Below are positions 16,260-25,432 of a DNA stretch of 64,000 bases, one piece after another. Location: contig NC_017030.1 in assembly GCF_000255295.1 (NCBI RefSeq), positions 930,001 to 994,000 of the forward strand, written 5' to 3'. Within the stretch, counting starts at the first letter, position 1. Each line of letters opens with the position of its first letter. The stretch comes from Corallococcus coralloides DSM 2259 (GTDB taxonomy: Bacteria; Myxococcota; Myxococcia; Myxococcales; Myxococcaceae). The notes under the pieces are model-generated. The model saw only the letters and a list, made by a program, of their open reading frames with translations. It was not told the DNA's origin and did not search any database. Position numbers and translations under genes: made by a program.

Positions 16260-17996
16260 ATGAAGAGGACGGTGGCGGACCAGTTCGTGGAGGTCCTCGC
16301 GCTCGCGGGGGTGAAGCGCATCTATGGCGTGGTGGGTGACAGCCTGAACGCCCTCACGGACTCGCTGCGCCGCCGGGGTGACATCGAATGGGTGCCCATG
16401 CGCAACGAGGAGGCCGCCGCCTTCGCCGCGGGCGCGGAGGCGCACCTCACCGGGCAGCTCGCCGTGTGCGCGGGGAGCTGCGGCCCCGGCAACCTGCACC
16501 TCATCAACGGCCTGTATGACTGCCACCGCAGCCGGGCGCCGGTGCTGGCCATCGCCGCGCAGATTCCCTCCGTGGAGCTGGGCACCGGCTACTTCCAGGA
16601 GACCCATCCGGAGTCGCTCTTCAAGGAGTGCAGCCACTACTGCGAGCTGGTCTCCGGGCCCAACCAGATGCAGCGCACCGCGGAGATCGCCGTCCGCAGC
16701 GCGGTGGGCAAGGGCGGCGTGGCCGTGGTGGTGCTCCCCGGCGACATCGCCATGCTGAAGGCGGAGGACGCGCGCGCCCCCACGCCGGAGTCGCTGCGCG
16801 CTTCTTCGTCCCAGCTGATGCCCTCCGCCGCGCAGGTGGAGCAGATGGCCGCGCTGCTCAACCGCGGCGGGCGCGTGACGCTGCTGTGCGGCGCGGGCTG
16901 CGAGGGCGCGGGCGCGCAGGTGGTGGAGCTGGCGAAGCGCCTCCAGGCGCCCGTCGTCTCCGCGCTCCGGGGCAAGGAGTTCGTGGAGAAGGACAACCCC
17001 CACTTCGTGGGGCTCACGGGGCTCATCGGCTACGCGTCCGGGTACTGGGCGATGATCGACTGCGACGTGCTCCTGATGCTGGGCACGGACTTCCCCTACC
17101 GGCAGTTCTACCCGGACAGCGCCGATACGCGGATCATCCAGGTGGACGTGCGCGCGGAGAACATCGGCAAGCGCACGCGGGTGGACCTGGGCGTGGTGGG
17201 CAGCGTGTCCGCCACCGTCCAGGCGCTCCTGCCCCGCATCGAAACGAAGCGCGACACGAAGCACCTGGAGCGAGCGCTCGTGCATTACCGCAAGACGCGC
17301 GAGGAGCTGGACTCGCTGGGGCAGGGGACGGTGGGCAGGAGGCCCATCCACCCGCCGCAGGTGGCCCGCGCGTTCGACCTCCAGGCGGCGGACGACGCCA
17401 TCTTCACCTGTGACGTGGGCCTGCCCACGGTGTGGGCCGCGCGCTACGCGACCATGAAGGGCGGCCGGCGGCTGGTGGGCTCCTTCAACCACGGCTCCAT
17501 GGCGAGCGCCCTCGCGCAGGCCATTGGCGCGCAGAAGGCCTTCCCGGACCGGCAGGTCATCGCCTTCTCCGGTGACGGCGGCTTCACGATGTTGATGGGG
17601 GACTTCATCGGCCTGGTGCAGCTGGGGCTGCCCATCAAGGTCGTGGTGTTCAACAACAGCTCCCTGGGCTTCGTGGCCATGGAGCAGCAGGTGGGCGGCA
17701 TGCTCGACGTGGGCACGTCACTCCAGAACCCGAACTTCGCCGCGCTGGCGGAGGCCGTGGGCATCAAGGGCCTGCGTGTGGAGGACCCGGGGCAGGTGGA
17801 TGAGGCCGTCCAGCTGGCGCTCGCGACGCCGGGCCCCGTGCTGGTGGACGCCGTGGTCAGCAAGGCGGAGCTGGTGATGCCACCGCGCATCACCGCGGCC
17901 ATGGCCGCGGGCTTCACCCTGTTCGGCATCAAGGCCCTGCTCAACGGCCGCACCAACGAGGTGCTGGAATTGGCGCGCACCAACCTCTGGCGCTGA
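16260..17996 (+). CDS. poxB: ThDP-dependent pyruvate dehydrogenase (quinone), PoxB-type
   Basis: 578 aa, the usual PoxB length; ATG after GCGAGAGGTGG. Three ThDP-enzyme domains: the PYR domain with the catalytic Glu in PMRNEEAAAFAAG (Glu50), a central FAD/NAD-like domain (LLCGAGCEGAGAQVVELAKRL), and the PP domain with the ThDP/Mg motif FSGDGGFTMLMGD (~437) ending in VVFNNSSLG. PoxB decarboxylates pyruvate to acetate and CO2, passing electrons via FAD to membrane quinone. The C-terminal ~25 residues (AGFTLFGIKALLNGRTNEVLELARTNLW) match the amphipathic membrane-binding tail of the family. Single-gene unit; a related acetolactate-synthase-like role is less likely. Confidence 0.88.
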   Translation: MKRTVADQFVEVLALAGVKRIYGVVGDSLNALTDSLRRRGDIEWVPMRNEEAAAFAAGAEAHLTGQLAVCAGSCGPGNLHLINGLYDCHRSRAPVLAIAAQIPSVELGTGYFQETHPESLFKECSHYCELVSGPNQMQRTAEIAVRSAVGKGGVAVVVLPGDIAMLKAEDARAPTPESLRASSSQLMPSAAQVEQMAALLNRGGRVTLLCGAGCEGAGAQVVELAKRLQAPVVSALRGKEFVEKDNPHFVGLTGLIGYASGYWAMIDCDVLLMLGTDFPYRQFYPDSADTRIIQVDVRAENIGKRTRVDLGVVGSVSATVQALLPRIETKRDTKHLERALVHYRKTREELDSLGQGTVGRRPIHPPQVARAFDLQAADDAIFTCDVGLPTVWAARYATMKGGRRLVGSFNHGSMASALAQAIGAQKAFPDRQVIAFSGDGGFTMLMGDFIGLVQLGLPIKVVVFNNSSLGFVAMEQQVGGMLDVGTSLQNPNFAALAEAVGIKGLRVEDPGQVDEAVQLALATPGPVLVDAVVSKAELVMPPRITAAMAAGFTLFGIKALLNGRTNEVLELARTNLWR

Positions 17997-18122
17997 AACC
18001 CCAGGCATTTCCAGCGGTTGGGCAGGGCCGGAGAAAAATCAGCAGGGCCGCGAATCCATTCGCCCCGTGGCCGCCTCTTATCTCGCGAATGGGGATTTTC
18101 CCCGCCGCACGAGGCAGGTTCC

Positions 18123-18641
18123 ATGGGCTCGACTCCGACTCCCGACGCGCTGTTGCTCGCGGCCCACGCCGGTGACCGGGACGCGATGGTGCACCTGCTC
18201 CAGCTCCAGCAGCCGAACCTCCGGCGCTACGCGCAGAAGCGCTGCCTCATCAGCGACGTGGACGACGCGGTCCAGGAGGCCCTGCTGGTGATGTCCCGCC
18301 AGCTGTCCGCCGTGCGCCAGCTGGCGTCGTTCTCCGGGTGGATGTTCAAGATCGTCCAGCGCGAGTGCCGCCGCCTGGCCCGCACGGTGATGAAGAACGA
18401 CCCCTACGAGGAAGCGCTCGTGGACCAGTGGATGTCCGCGCACACGCCGGACTCGCTGCGGTTGGACATGGCGTCCGCGCTGGAGTCGCTGCCGCCGCAG
18501 TACCTGGAGGTCGTCGTGCTGCGCGACTTCGAGGCGCTCTCCATCCGCGAGATGGCCGAGCGCCTGTCGCTGGACCCGGCGGCGGTGAAGAGCCGTCTGC
18601 ACCGCGCCCGCGTGATGATCCGCGAATACCTGCTGGCCTGA
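18123..18641 (+). CDS. ECF-type RNA polymerase sigma factor
   Basis: 172 aa from the ATG at 18123 (GCAGG upstream). Region 2 is RRYAQKRCLISDVDDAVQEALLVMSRQL with the following ASFSGWMFKIVQRECRRLAR; region 4 is LESLPPQYLEVVVLRDFEALSIREMAERLSLDPAAVKSRLHRARVMIREYL. Regions 1.1 and 3 are missing, so it is an extracytoplasmic-function type. There is no neighbouring protein with a recognisable anti-sigma or ZAS motif; the membrane protein gene that starts 32 bases downstream is the only candidate partner. Confidence 0.92.
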   Translation: MGSTPTPDALLLAAHAGDRDAMVHLLQLQQPNLRRYAQKRCLISDVDDAVQEALLVMSRQLSAVRQLASFSGWMFKIVQRECRRLARTVMKNDPYEEALVDQWMSAHTPDSLRLDMASALESLPPQYLEVVVLRDFEALSIREMAERLSLDPAAVKSRLHRARVMIREYLLA

Positions 18642-18673
18642 AGCTCAATCCCTCTCATCTCTGGAGTCCTGTC

Positions 18674-19189
18674 ATGGCGAACCCCCTGTCCGTCCTGGGC
18701 ATCATCCACACGCTCGTGAGCGTGCCTCCCATCGTCTTCGGCGTCTGGGCCTTCGTGCGGGACGGGCGCATCGACCCGGGGACGCGCGTCGGCAAGGCGT
18801 ACGTCGCCAGCATGGTGGCGTCGGTGGTGACGTCCTTCGGCCTGTCCAGTACGGGCGGCTTCAACCCGGGCCACGCGCTGGGGCTGGTGGCGCTGCTGCT
18901 CATGGCGGTGGGCGCGGCGGCGCCGGGCCTGGGCGTGTTCGGCCGCGCCACGGAATACGTGAGGACCCTCACGTACTCGGCCAGCTTCATGGTGCTGCTG
19001 CTGCCGGGCATCAACGAGACGCTGACCCGGCTGCCCGCGGACAAGCCCCTGGCGGACAGCCCTCAGTCCCCCGTGGTGCAGGCCGCCCTGGCGACGCTGC
19101 TGGGCTTGTTCCTCTGCGGCGCCACGTACCAGGTGCTGCGGCTGCGCGCGCGGAAGTACGACCATGTAGGTGGACTGTCGCACCGCTAG
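18674..19189 (+). CDS. Small multi-pass membrane protein
   Basis: 171 aa, ATG after CTGGAGTCC. About four to five hydrophobic helices: VLGIIHTLVSVPPIVFGVWAF, AYVASMVASVVTSFGL, GHALGLVALLLMAVGAAAPGLG, SASFMVLLLPGINETL and AALATLLGLFLCGATYQVL, ending in a basic LRLRARKYDH tail. The IIHTLVSVPPIVFG start recalls DUF2306-like proteins, but I cannot assign it firmly. It lies 32 bases after the sigma-factor gene on the same strand and is probably co-transcribed. A membrane role linked to that sigma factor is possible. Confidence 0.72.
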   Translation: MANPLSVLGIIHTLVSVPPIVFGVWAFVRDGRIDPGTRVGKAYVASMVASVVTSFGLSSTGGFNPGHALGLVALLLMAVGAAAPGLGVFGRATEYVRTLTYSASFMVLLLPGINETLTRLPADKPLADSPQSPVVQAALATLLGLFLCGATYQVLRLRARKYDHVGGLSHR

Positions 19190-19272
19190 AAACGTGAGGA
19201 GCGTGTCGATTCGTGGGGGCCTGATTCGACGTGGAGTAGAAGGCCCGCGATTTTCACTGAACGGAGCACGCC

Positions 19273-19737
19273 ATGGACGCCACCCTCTCCTCCACCACCC
19301 CCGGGGTGGACGCCTCACCGAAGAAGAAGTCGTTTGCCCGCTTCCTGCCGACGGTGGCCCGCGTGTTCATGGGGCTGGTGTTCTTCGTCTTCGGCCTGAA
19401 CGGGTTCCTGGAGTTCATTCCCACGCCCAAGGACCTGAGCCCGACGGACCCTGCGGTGGCCTTTGGCATCGCAATGAAGGCGACGGGCTTCCTGTTCGCG
19501 CTGGTGAAGGGCACGGAGACGGTGGTGGGGCTGCTGCTGCTGGCCAACCGCTTCGTCCCGCTGGCGCTGGCGCTCATTGCCCCGGTCATCGTGAACATCT
19601 TCCTGACGCACGCCTTCCTGGCGCCGTCGGGCCTGGGTATGGCGGTGATGCTCCTGGCGGCCGAACTCTTCCTGGCCTGGTCCTACCGGGCGGCGTACCG
19701 CCCGATGCTCGCCATGAAGGTCAACCCAGGCTCTTGA
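19273..19737 (+). CDS. DoxX family membrane protein
   Basis: 154 aa, ATG at 19273 following GAACGGAGC. After a polar, lysine-containing head come four transmembrane helices: VARVFMGLVFFVFGLNGFLEFI, ATGFLFALVKGTETVVGLLLLANRF, PLALALIAPVIVNIFLTHAFLA and GLGMAVMLLAAELFLAWSY. The arrangement and the GLNGF/KGTETVVG motifs fit DoxX/SURF4-like proteins. The exact role in bacteria is mostly unknown; some members act in redox or respiratory membrane complexes. The 3' end overlaps the convergent alcohol dehydrogenase gene by 17 bases. Confidence 0.85.
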   Translation: MDATLSSTTPGVDASPKKKSFARFLPTVARVFMGLVFFVFGLNGFLEFIPTPKDLSPTDPAVAFGIAMKATGFLFALVKGTETVVGLLLLANRFVPLALALIAPVIVNIFLTHAFLAPSGLGMAVMLLAAELFLAWSYRAAYRPMLAMKVNPGS

Positions 19738-20767
19738 GGTCGAGGACGAAGCGGTACTTCACGTCGCCCTTCTCCAGCCGCGTGAACGCTTCGTTGATGC
19801 CCTGGATGGGAATCAATTCGATGTCGGAGACGATGCCGTGCTCGCCGCAGAAGTCGAGCATGGCCTGGGTCTCCGGCAGGCCGCCGGTGCCGGAGCCGGA
19901 GAAGCTCGCGCGCCGGGAGAGGAGCGCGACCGGGGCCACCTCCAGCGGCCGGGACGGGAAGCCCACCAGCACCAGGTGCCCGTCGCGCCGCAGCAGGTCC
20001 AGGTAGGCGTTGACGTCGTGGACCGCGGAGACGGTGTCGAGGATGAAGTCGAGGCTGTTCGCCTTCGCCGCCATCTCCTCTGGCCTCGACGACACGACCA
20101 CCTCATGGGCGCCCAGCCGCAGCGCGTCCTGCTTCTTGCGGTCCGTGTGGCTGAAGACCGTGACGTGCGCGCCCAGCGCCAGCGCGAACTTCACGCCCAG
20201 GTGCCCCAGCCCGCCCAGCCCCACCACGCCCACCTTCTGCCCCGGCCCCACCTTCCAGTGCCGCAGCGGTGAGTACGTGGTGATGCCCGCGCAGAGCAGC
20301 GGCGCCACCGCCGCCGGGTCCAGGTTGCCGGGCACCTTCAGCGCGAAGTGCTCGTCCACCACGAGGCGGTCCGAGTACCCGCCCTGCGTGATGCCCTTCC
20401 CGTCCCGCTCCCGGCTGCCGTAGGTCAGGACGCCCTGGACCTTGCAGTACTGCTCATACCCGTCCCGGCAGTCCACGCAGGCGCGGCACGAGTCCACCAT
20501 CGTGCCCACGCCCGCCAGGTCCCCCGGGCGGAACTTCGTCACGTCGCTGCCCACGCGGACCACCCGGCCCACGATTTCGTGCCCCGGTACCAGCGGGTAG
20601 GTCGAGAAGCCCCAGTCGTTCCGGACCATGTGCAGGTCCGTGTGGCAGACGCCGCAGTAGAGGACGTCCAGCTGCACGTCACGCGGGCCGGGCTCGCGGC
20701 GCTCGAACGGGTAGGGGGCAAGAGGGGAAGAGGCATCCGGGGCCGCGTAACCGCGAGCGGAAATCAT
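19721..20767 (-). CDS. Zinc-dependent NAD(P) alcohol dehydrogenase (cinnamyl-ADH/YahK-like)
   Basis: 348 aa from the ATG at 20767 with CCAGGAGC upstream. Catalytic zinc ligands lie in GVCHTDLH and GHE; the structural zinc cysteines are in SCRACVDCRDGYEQYC. The Rossmann motif is GLGGLGHLGVK. Sequence order and the TYGSRERDGKGITQGGYSDRLVV block match the broad-substrate aldehyde reductases of the CAD/YahK type. It probably reduces aldehydes to alcohols with NADPH. It is divergent from a LysR gene that may control it, and it overlaps the DoxX gene tail to tail. Confidence 0.93.
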   Translation of the reverse strand: MISARGYAAPDASSPLAPYPFERREPGPRDVQLDVLYCGVCHTDLHMVRNDWGFSTYPLVPGHEIVGRVVRVGSDVTKFRPGDLAGVGTMVDSCRACVDCRDGYEQYCKVQGVLTYGSRERDGKGITQGGYSDRLVVDEHFALKVPGNLDPAAVAPLLCAGITTYSPLRHWKVGPGQKVGVVGLGGLGHLGVKFALALGAHVTVFSHTDRKKQDALRLGAHEVVVSSRPEEMAAKANSLDFILDTVSAVHDVNAYLDLLRRDGHLVLVGFPSRPLEVAPVALLSRRASFSGSGTGGLPETQAMLDFCGEHGIVSDIELIPIQGINEAFTRLEKGDVKYRFVLDLKSLG

Positions 20768-20870
20768 GGGCGCTCCTGGGTGACTGCTGCGTGATGCCAG
20801 GCAGGATGCGTCCGCGCGGCTCTTCGCGAAACGGATGGAATCCGCACGCAGCATGTTGGAAAACTTCCGA

Positions 20871-21776
20871 ATGGCCACCACCCCCCTCAATGCCCTGAAC
20901 GCCTTCCTCGCCGTGGGGCGCCGGCGCAGCTTCGCGTCGGCGGCCATCGAGCTGGGCATCTCCCCGTCCGCGCTAAGCCAGCAGGTGCGCCACTTGGAGT
21001 CACGGCTGGGCGTGCCGCTGCTCACCCGCACGACGCGCAGCGTGGCGCTGACGGACGCGGGGCAGCGGCTCTTGGAGCGCGCCGGCCCTTCCGTGGCGCA
21101 GGCGCTGGAGGCGCTGGAGGCCGCCACGGCCAGCGCGGGAGACATCACCGGACGCGTGCGGCTGTCCGTGCCCACCATCTCCCTGTCCACGGTGGTGACG
21201 CCCATCCTGCTGCGCTTCGCCCAGCGCCATCCCCAGGTGGAGGTGGAGCTGCGCATCGAGGACCGCTTCGTGGACATCGTCGCGGAGGGGCTGGACGCGG
21301 GCATCCGCCCGTTCGAGGCCGTCGAGCGGGACATGGTGCAGGTGCGTCTGTCCAAGCGCTTCCGCTACGTGGTGGTGGGCTCGCCCGCGTACCTCAAGCG
21401 CAAGGGGACGCCCCAGCGCCCGGAGGACCTGCTGGACCACGACTGCGTGAACATCGTCCTGCCGTCCTCCGGCGCGAAGTACGCGTGGGAGCTGGAGCGC
21501 GGCAGGAAGACCTGGCGCATCCCCGTGCGCGGCCCCGTGCTCGCCACCAACGAGGAGGTGCTGGTGGCGATGGCGGAGGCGGGCCTGGCGCTCATGTATG
21601 CCTTTGAGCCCACCATCGTGCCGCGCCTGAAGCGCGGCACCCTGAAGCTTGTCCTGGAGCCCTACGCGGCGTGGATGGAAGGACTGTTCCTCTACTTCCC
21701 CAGCCGCGCCCAGGTGTCCCCCGCGTTCCGCGCCTTCCTGGACGTGGCCCGCGAGGTGACGGCCGCAAGGGACTGA
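20871..21776 (+). CDS. LysR family transcriptional regulator
   Basis: 301 aa from the ATG at 20871; an in-frame ATG at 20853 is possible. N-terminal HTH: LNALNAFLAVGRRRSFASAAIELGISPSALSQQVRHLESRLGVPLLTRTTRSVALTDAG (two helices plus wing, residues 7-65). The effector domain holds RLSVPTISLSTVVTPIL and the ligand-pocket segment GLDAGIRPFEAVE. It closely resembles the LysR type paired divergently with oxidoreductases. The 103-base gap to the alcohol dehydrogenase gene should contain the shared control region. Confidence 0.92.
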   Translation: MATTPLNALNAFLAVGRRRSFASAAIELGISPSALSQQVRHLESRLGVPLLTRTTRSVALTDAGQRLLERAGPSVAQALEALEAATASAGDITGRVRLSVPTISLSTVVTPILLRFAQRHPQVEVELRIEDRFVDIVAEGLDAGIRPFEAVERDMVQVRLSKRFRYVVVGSPAYLKRKGTPQRPEDLLDHDCVNIVLPSSGAKYAWELERGRKTWRIPVRGPVLATNEEVLVAMAEAGLALMYAFEPTIVPRLKRGTLKLVLEPYAAWMEGLFLYFPSRAQVSPAFRAFLDVAREVTAARD

Positions 21777-21781
21777 AAGGG

Positions 21782-23260
21782 TCAGTCGCGCGGCGGGCCG
21801 CGGCGGCGGTCCACCACGCCCGTGGTGATGGGCTCCCCCGAGGACTTCGCGCTCTTGGCCCGCAGGCTCATCTCCGCGGTGCTCTGCGCGGGCAGCCCCG
21901 CCCAGGTGCGCAGCCGCTCCAGCGCCACGGCCTGGTCCGCTTCCGGCAGGCGCGTGATGCTGGCGCCGTGGTTGCCGCCCGGCTCGAAGAACCGGTACGA
22001 GTCATTGCGCGCGCTCACGCTGAACGCGCCCGTGGACCAGGGGTCGTTCTCTCCGTAGACGAGCAGGATGCGCTCGCCGAACGCCTTCACCCAGCCCTCC
22101 ACGAGCGGCATGGCGAGTGGGTTGAAGGGGTACGGCCCCATGTTGAACGGCACGAGATTCCGCGGGTCGTACTGGCGGGGATAGCGCAGGAGGCCGCGCA
22201 GGTGGCCCTCTTCGGACGCGTAGCTGCCCAGCTGCGTCGCGGCCTGGAAGTCATAGGCCGCGTAGTAGTCCAGGTCGCCGTCGCTCATGTACGAGAGGCC
22301 GACCACCCGGTCCAGGAAGCCCACCAGCGCCTCCGCGGGCGCGCCCGGCTGGGGAATCAAGTCGCACAGCGACGCGTTGCCGTGCTGCCAGAAGGCGAAG
22401 GCGACCTCGAGCGTGCTGAACTCCAGCGCCTTGTCCACGCCCAGGAAGTCGTAGGTGCTGCCGTAATTCGCCGCGCCCGCCGCCTGGAAGAGGGGCGCCG
22501 TCTCCGAGCGCCGCGCCAGCACCTCGTGCTGGAAGTTCCGGATGTCCTCACGGCACTCGGGTGTGCCCAGCTTGCTCAGGAACTTCACATAGCGCGGGTC
22601 CTGCGTGCCGTAGCTGTTGGGGGCCACGTAGGCCACCGTGGCGTCCACGTCGCGCGGGAAGAACGCCCGGTGGTAGAGCGACGTCATGCCGCCCTTGCTG
22701 CCGCCGGTGCTGATCCACTTGCCGGGGAAGAGCGGCTTGAAGGCCTGGACGATGCGGTGGTGGTCCGCCGCCGCCTGCTCGATGCTGAGCAGCCGCCAGT
22801 CCGCGGGCTGCGGCCGGGACGGCTCGAAGAAGCGGTGCTCCACCAGCAGCTGGTTGCCCTGCAGGAGGAAGGTGGGCTCCAGCTGGAAGGAGAACGTGCT
22901 GATGCCGTACCCGGTGCTGGCCAGCACCATGGGCGCCTCCGCGCTCCGGTAGCGAAGCGTCATCCGCTGCTGGAAGCGCGTGCCGTTCGGACGCAGGTGG
23001 TCCGCGGGCTGGTCATAGGTCAGCACGAAGAACCGCACGCCCGGCGCGGGCGCCGGCTGCTCCTGCACCACCGTGAGGCCAGGAATCGCCTGCAATTGCG
23101 CCAGGATGTCCGGCGCCGCGTCCTGTGTCAGGGATTGCGCCTGGACCTCCGGCGCGCTCGGGGTGATGGACTCGGGGGGAAGCTCGCTGCCGCCGCAGGC
23201 CTGGAGCCCCAGTGCCAGCGCGCACGCCAGCACCGCGGGACGACCGAAGAAACGTGACAT
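21782..23260 (-). CDS. S37 (PS-10) family secreted tripeptidyl peptidase, lipoprotein
   Basis: 492 aa, ATG with GGAGGG upstream. Lipoprotein signal ending LGLQACGG. The alpha/beta-hydrolase catalytic part holds the nucleophile in WISTGGSKGGMTSLYHR (GGSKGG), a motif typical of peptidase family S37, with LLVYGENDPWSTGAF providing the acid and EPGGNHGASI the catalytic His. The family cleaves tripeptides from protein N termini outside the cell. The mature part begins with a Ser/Pro/Gln-rich linker. It probably works with the M4 protease in protein digestion at the surface. A basic tail (VVDRRRGPPRD) ends the protein. Confidence 0.92.
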   Translation of the reverse strand: MSRFFGRPAVLACALALGLQACGGSELPPESITPSAPEVQAQSLTQDAAPDILAQLQAIPGLTVVQEQPAPAPGVRFFVLTYDQPADHLRPNGTRFQQRMTLRYRSAEAPMVLASTGYGISTFSFQLEPTFLLQGNQLLVEHRFFEPSRPQPADWRLLSIEQAAADHHRIVQAFKPLFPGKWISTGGSKGGMTSLYHRAFFPRDVDATVAYVAPNSYGTQDPRYVKFLSKLGTPECREDIRNFQHEVLARRSETAPLFQAAGAANYGSTYDFLGVDKALEFSTLEVAFAFWQHGNASLCDLIPQPGAPAEALVGFLDRVVGLSYMSDGDLDYYAAYDFQAATQLGSYASEEGHLRGLLRYPRQYDPRNLVPFNMGPYPFNPLAMPLVEGWVKAFGERILLVYGENDPWSTGAFSVSARNDSYRFFEPGGNHGASITRLPEADQAVALERLRTWAGLPAQSTAEMSLRAKSAKSSGEPITTGVVDRRRGPPRD

Positions 23261-23347
23261 GGGTAAAGCCCTCCTTGGGCGAAAGACAGAACGAACATGT
23301 CGGTCCTGTATTTCCGGAAGAAGGACGTCTCAGGTGTCCTGGGGCAA

Positions 23348-23962
23348 TTACTTGCGCAGCAACGGCTGGCCCTGGCGCAGGTGTCTGGCCAACGCGGCGT
23401 AGGAGCCCTCCTGGTACCTGGCCCACGCGTCGGGGTGCAGCAACTGCTCCAGTGCTCCCGCGATGACCCGGGCGTGCCCTTCCAGGTGTGTGTCCGCGTG
23501 GACCTGGTCCACGGCGTCCGCGCGGTCGTCTGCCACCACCGCGCGGGCCGTCAGCGTGTCCGCGTAGGTGGAGTAATCGTTGTAATAGGTCCAGGCCGCG
23601 CCGCGCAGGGTGAGGCCTCCCAGCGCGACCAGCTCTCCATGGAAGAGGAGGTTGTCCGCCTGGATGGAGCCGCCCGCGAAGAGCAGGGCGTAGTCGAACC
23701 CTTCGTGGACGATGTTGCCCTCCACCACCAGGTCCCCCGCGACCAGCAGGCGGGACTGCTCCTCCAGGAGGAGGTGTCCCTTCACGTGGACGCGGCCCTC
23801 TTCGAAGACGAGGTCCGTTCCTTCCGTGAGCGTCAGGTCTCCGTCCACCTGCTTCGTCGCGGCGGAAGGCTGAAGGCCGGCCTTGAGGTGGGCCCGCTTC
23901 CCGGCCGTCCCGCAGGGCTCGTGGAGCGAGGCGTGTTCCATCAACTTCTGGAGCAGTGACAT
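23348..23962 (-). CDS. Hypothetical protein, possible beta-helix fold
   Basis: 204 aa, no signal peptide. The middle (~35-125) is built of short alternating strands with regular Gly/Leu/Val spacing (DGDLTLTEGTDLVFEEGRVHVKGHLLLEE, then RLLVAGDLVVEGNIVHEG, GGSIQADNLLFHGELVALGG), which suggests a right-handed beta helix similar to polymer-forming proteins. The C-terminal ~70 residues are helical. No catalytic residues are recognised. It precedes the S37 gene on the same strand by 87 bases and is divergent from the MDR gene at 24011. Function unknown. Confidence 0.65.
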   Translation of the reverse strand: MSLLQKLMEHASLHEPCGTAGKRAHLKAGLQPSAATKQVDGDLTLTEGTDLVFEEGRVHVKGHLLLEEQSRLLVAGDLVVEGNIVHEGFDYALLFAGGSIQADNLLFHGELVALGGLTLRGAAWTYYNDYSTYADTLTARAVVADDRADAVDQVHADTHLEGHARVIAGALEQLLHPDAWARYQEGSYAALARHLRQGQPLLRK

Positions 23963-24010
23963 GGTGGGACCCTGTTCGGTGAGAGGGCCCTGGCTCTAAG
24001 GTCCCAGGCC

Positions 24011-25024
24011 ATGAACGTCTACGAGATTCGCGGTGCCTTCGGCCTGGACAACCTGGTGCGCGCGGAGCGACCGGACCCCGTGCCCGGACCCTTCCAGGTG
24101 CGCGTGCGCGTGAAGGCCACGAGCCTCAACTCGCGCGACCTGATGATGGTGGAGGGCCGCTACAACCCGCGCCAGAAGCTGCCGCTGGTGCCCAACTCGG
24201 ACGGCGCGGGCGTGGTGGACGCGGTGGGGCCGGGCGTCACCCGCGTGAAGGTCGGCGACCGGGTGATGACGCTGTTCGCGCAGGGCTGGCAGTCCGGTGA
24301 GCCGACGAAGGCTATCACCGCCACCACGCTGGGCGGGCCGCTGGATGGCGCGCTCGCGGACACCCTGCTCCTGCACGAGGACGGCGTGGTGCCCACGCCC
24401 GCGTACCTCTCCGACGAGGAGGCCGCCACGCTGCCGTGCGCGGCGGTGACGGCGTGGAGCGCGCTCGTCACGCAGGGGGGACTCAAGGCCGGAGACACGG
24501 TGCTGGTCCAGGGCACGGGCGGCGTGTCCATCTTCGCGCTGCAGATTGCCCGGCTGTTCGGCGCGCACGTCATCGTCACATCCAGCCGCGACGACAAGCT
24601 GGAGCGGGCCCTGAAGCTGGGCGCGCACGAGGGTATCAACTACGTCACCACGCCGGACTGGGAGAAGGCGGCGCGCACGCTCACCGGAGGCGTGGGCGTG
24701 GACCACGTGGTGGAGGTGGGTGGCTCGGGGACGTTCGAGAAGTCACTCAAGGCGCTGCGCGTGGGCGGCACCGTGTCCGTCATCGGCGTGCTGTCCGGCG
24801 GGGCGGGCACCGTGTCGCTCGTCCCCATCCTGATGCAGAACCTGCGCGTGCAGGGTGTGTTCGTGGGGCACCGTCAGTCCTTCGAGGCGCTGACGCGCGC
24901 GTTCACGCTCCATGACGTCCACCCGGTGGTGGACCGCGTGTTCCCCTTCGCGGAAGCGCGCGCCGCCTTCGAGCACATGAAGCAGGGCGCGCACTTCGGG
25001 AAGATCGTCATCAAGGTGAGCTGA
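24011..25024 (+). CDS. NAD(P)-dependent zinc-less alcohol dehydrogenase (MDR family)
   Basis: 337 aa. GroES-like half (VRVKATSLNSRDLMMVEGRYN; PNSDGAGVVDAVGPGV) and Rossmann half with VLVQGTGGVSIFALQIARLFGA. The zinc-ligand Cys/His set is missing, and LNSRDLMM is typical of the 2-haloacrylate-reductase/quinone-oxidoreductase-like MDR branch. It probably uses NADPH to reduce an enone or aldehyde. The start is the first ATG of the frame; the ribosome site is weak (CAGGCC). Its 3' end overlaps the convergent TonB-C gene by 14 bases. Confidence 0.9.
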   Translation: MNVYEIRGAFGLDNLVRAERPDPVPGPFQVRVRVKATSLNSRDLMMVEGRYNPRQKLPLVPNSDGAGVVDAVGPGVTRVKVGDRVMTLFAQGWQSGEPTKAITATTLGGPLDGALADTLLLHEDGVVPTPAYLSDEEAATLPCAAVTAWSALVTQGGLKAGDTVLVQGTGGVSIFALQIARLFGAHVIVTSSRDDKLERALKLGAHEGINYVTTPDWEKAARTLTGGVGVDHVVEVGGSGTFEKSLKALRVGGTVSVIGVLSGGAGTVSLVPILMQNLRVQGVFVGHRQSFEALTRAFTLHDVHPVVDRVFPFAEARAAFEHMKQGAHFGKIVIKVS

Positions 25025-25412
25025 CCCACGCGAAGTGGAAGTGGGCCTCCACCGTGGCCGTGGCGGTGCTCTTGGGCAGGGGCGGGAAGGGCGCCGCCTT
25101 CTTCACCGCGGCGAGCGCGGCCGCGTCCCACGCCTTGGCGCCGGACTCGGTGAGGATGGCGGTGGAGACCAGCTTGCCGTCCTTGTCGAGCACGGCCTGG
25201 ACGATGGTCTTCTTGCCCAGGGCCGGTGTGCCCTTGGGGCCCGGCTGCTTCCAGGCCTTCGCCACGCGCTGGAAGGCCTGCTGCTGGTAGGTGGGGCTGT
25301 CCACCGAGCCCTGGAAGTAGGTCTGGAGCTGCGGACTGCCGCTCGCGGCCAGGGCCCCGGAAGCGAGGGCCAGCGCGAGCACCACCACGGCGGTTTTCGG
25401 GATGCGGAGCAT
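25011..25412 (-). CDS. Exported TonB C-terminal-domain protein
   Basis: 133 aa with a Sec signal (MLRIPKTAVVVLALALASGALA, cleavage near ALAAS). From ~50 on, the sequence follows the TonB C-terminal fold: VAKAWKQPGPKGTPALG, VQAVLDKDGKLVSTAILTESGAKAWDAAALAAVKKAAPFPPLP and a final VEAHFHFAW strand. It has no transmembrane anchor or Pro-rich spacer, so it is a free periplasmic TonB-C module, of the sort abundant in myxobacteria, with an unclear partner. A TATATT box lies about 10 bases upstream of the ATG and may be a -10 element. Confidence 0.8.
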   Translation of the reverse strand: MLRIPKTAVVVLALALASGALAASGSPQLQTYFQGSVDSPTYQQQAFQRVAKAWKQPGPKGTPALGKKTIVQAVLDKDGKLVSTAILTESGAKAWDAAALAAVKKAAPFPPLPKSTATATVEAHFHFAWVSSP

Positions 25413-25432
25413 GGACCGAATATAGGGCCCGC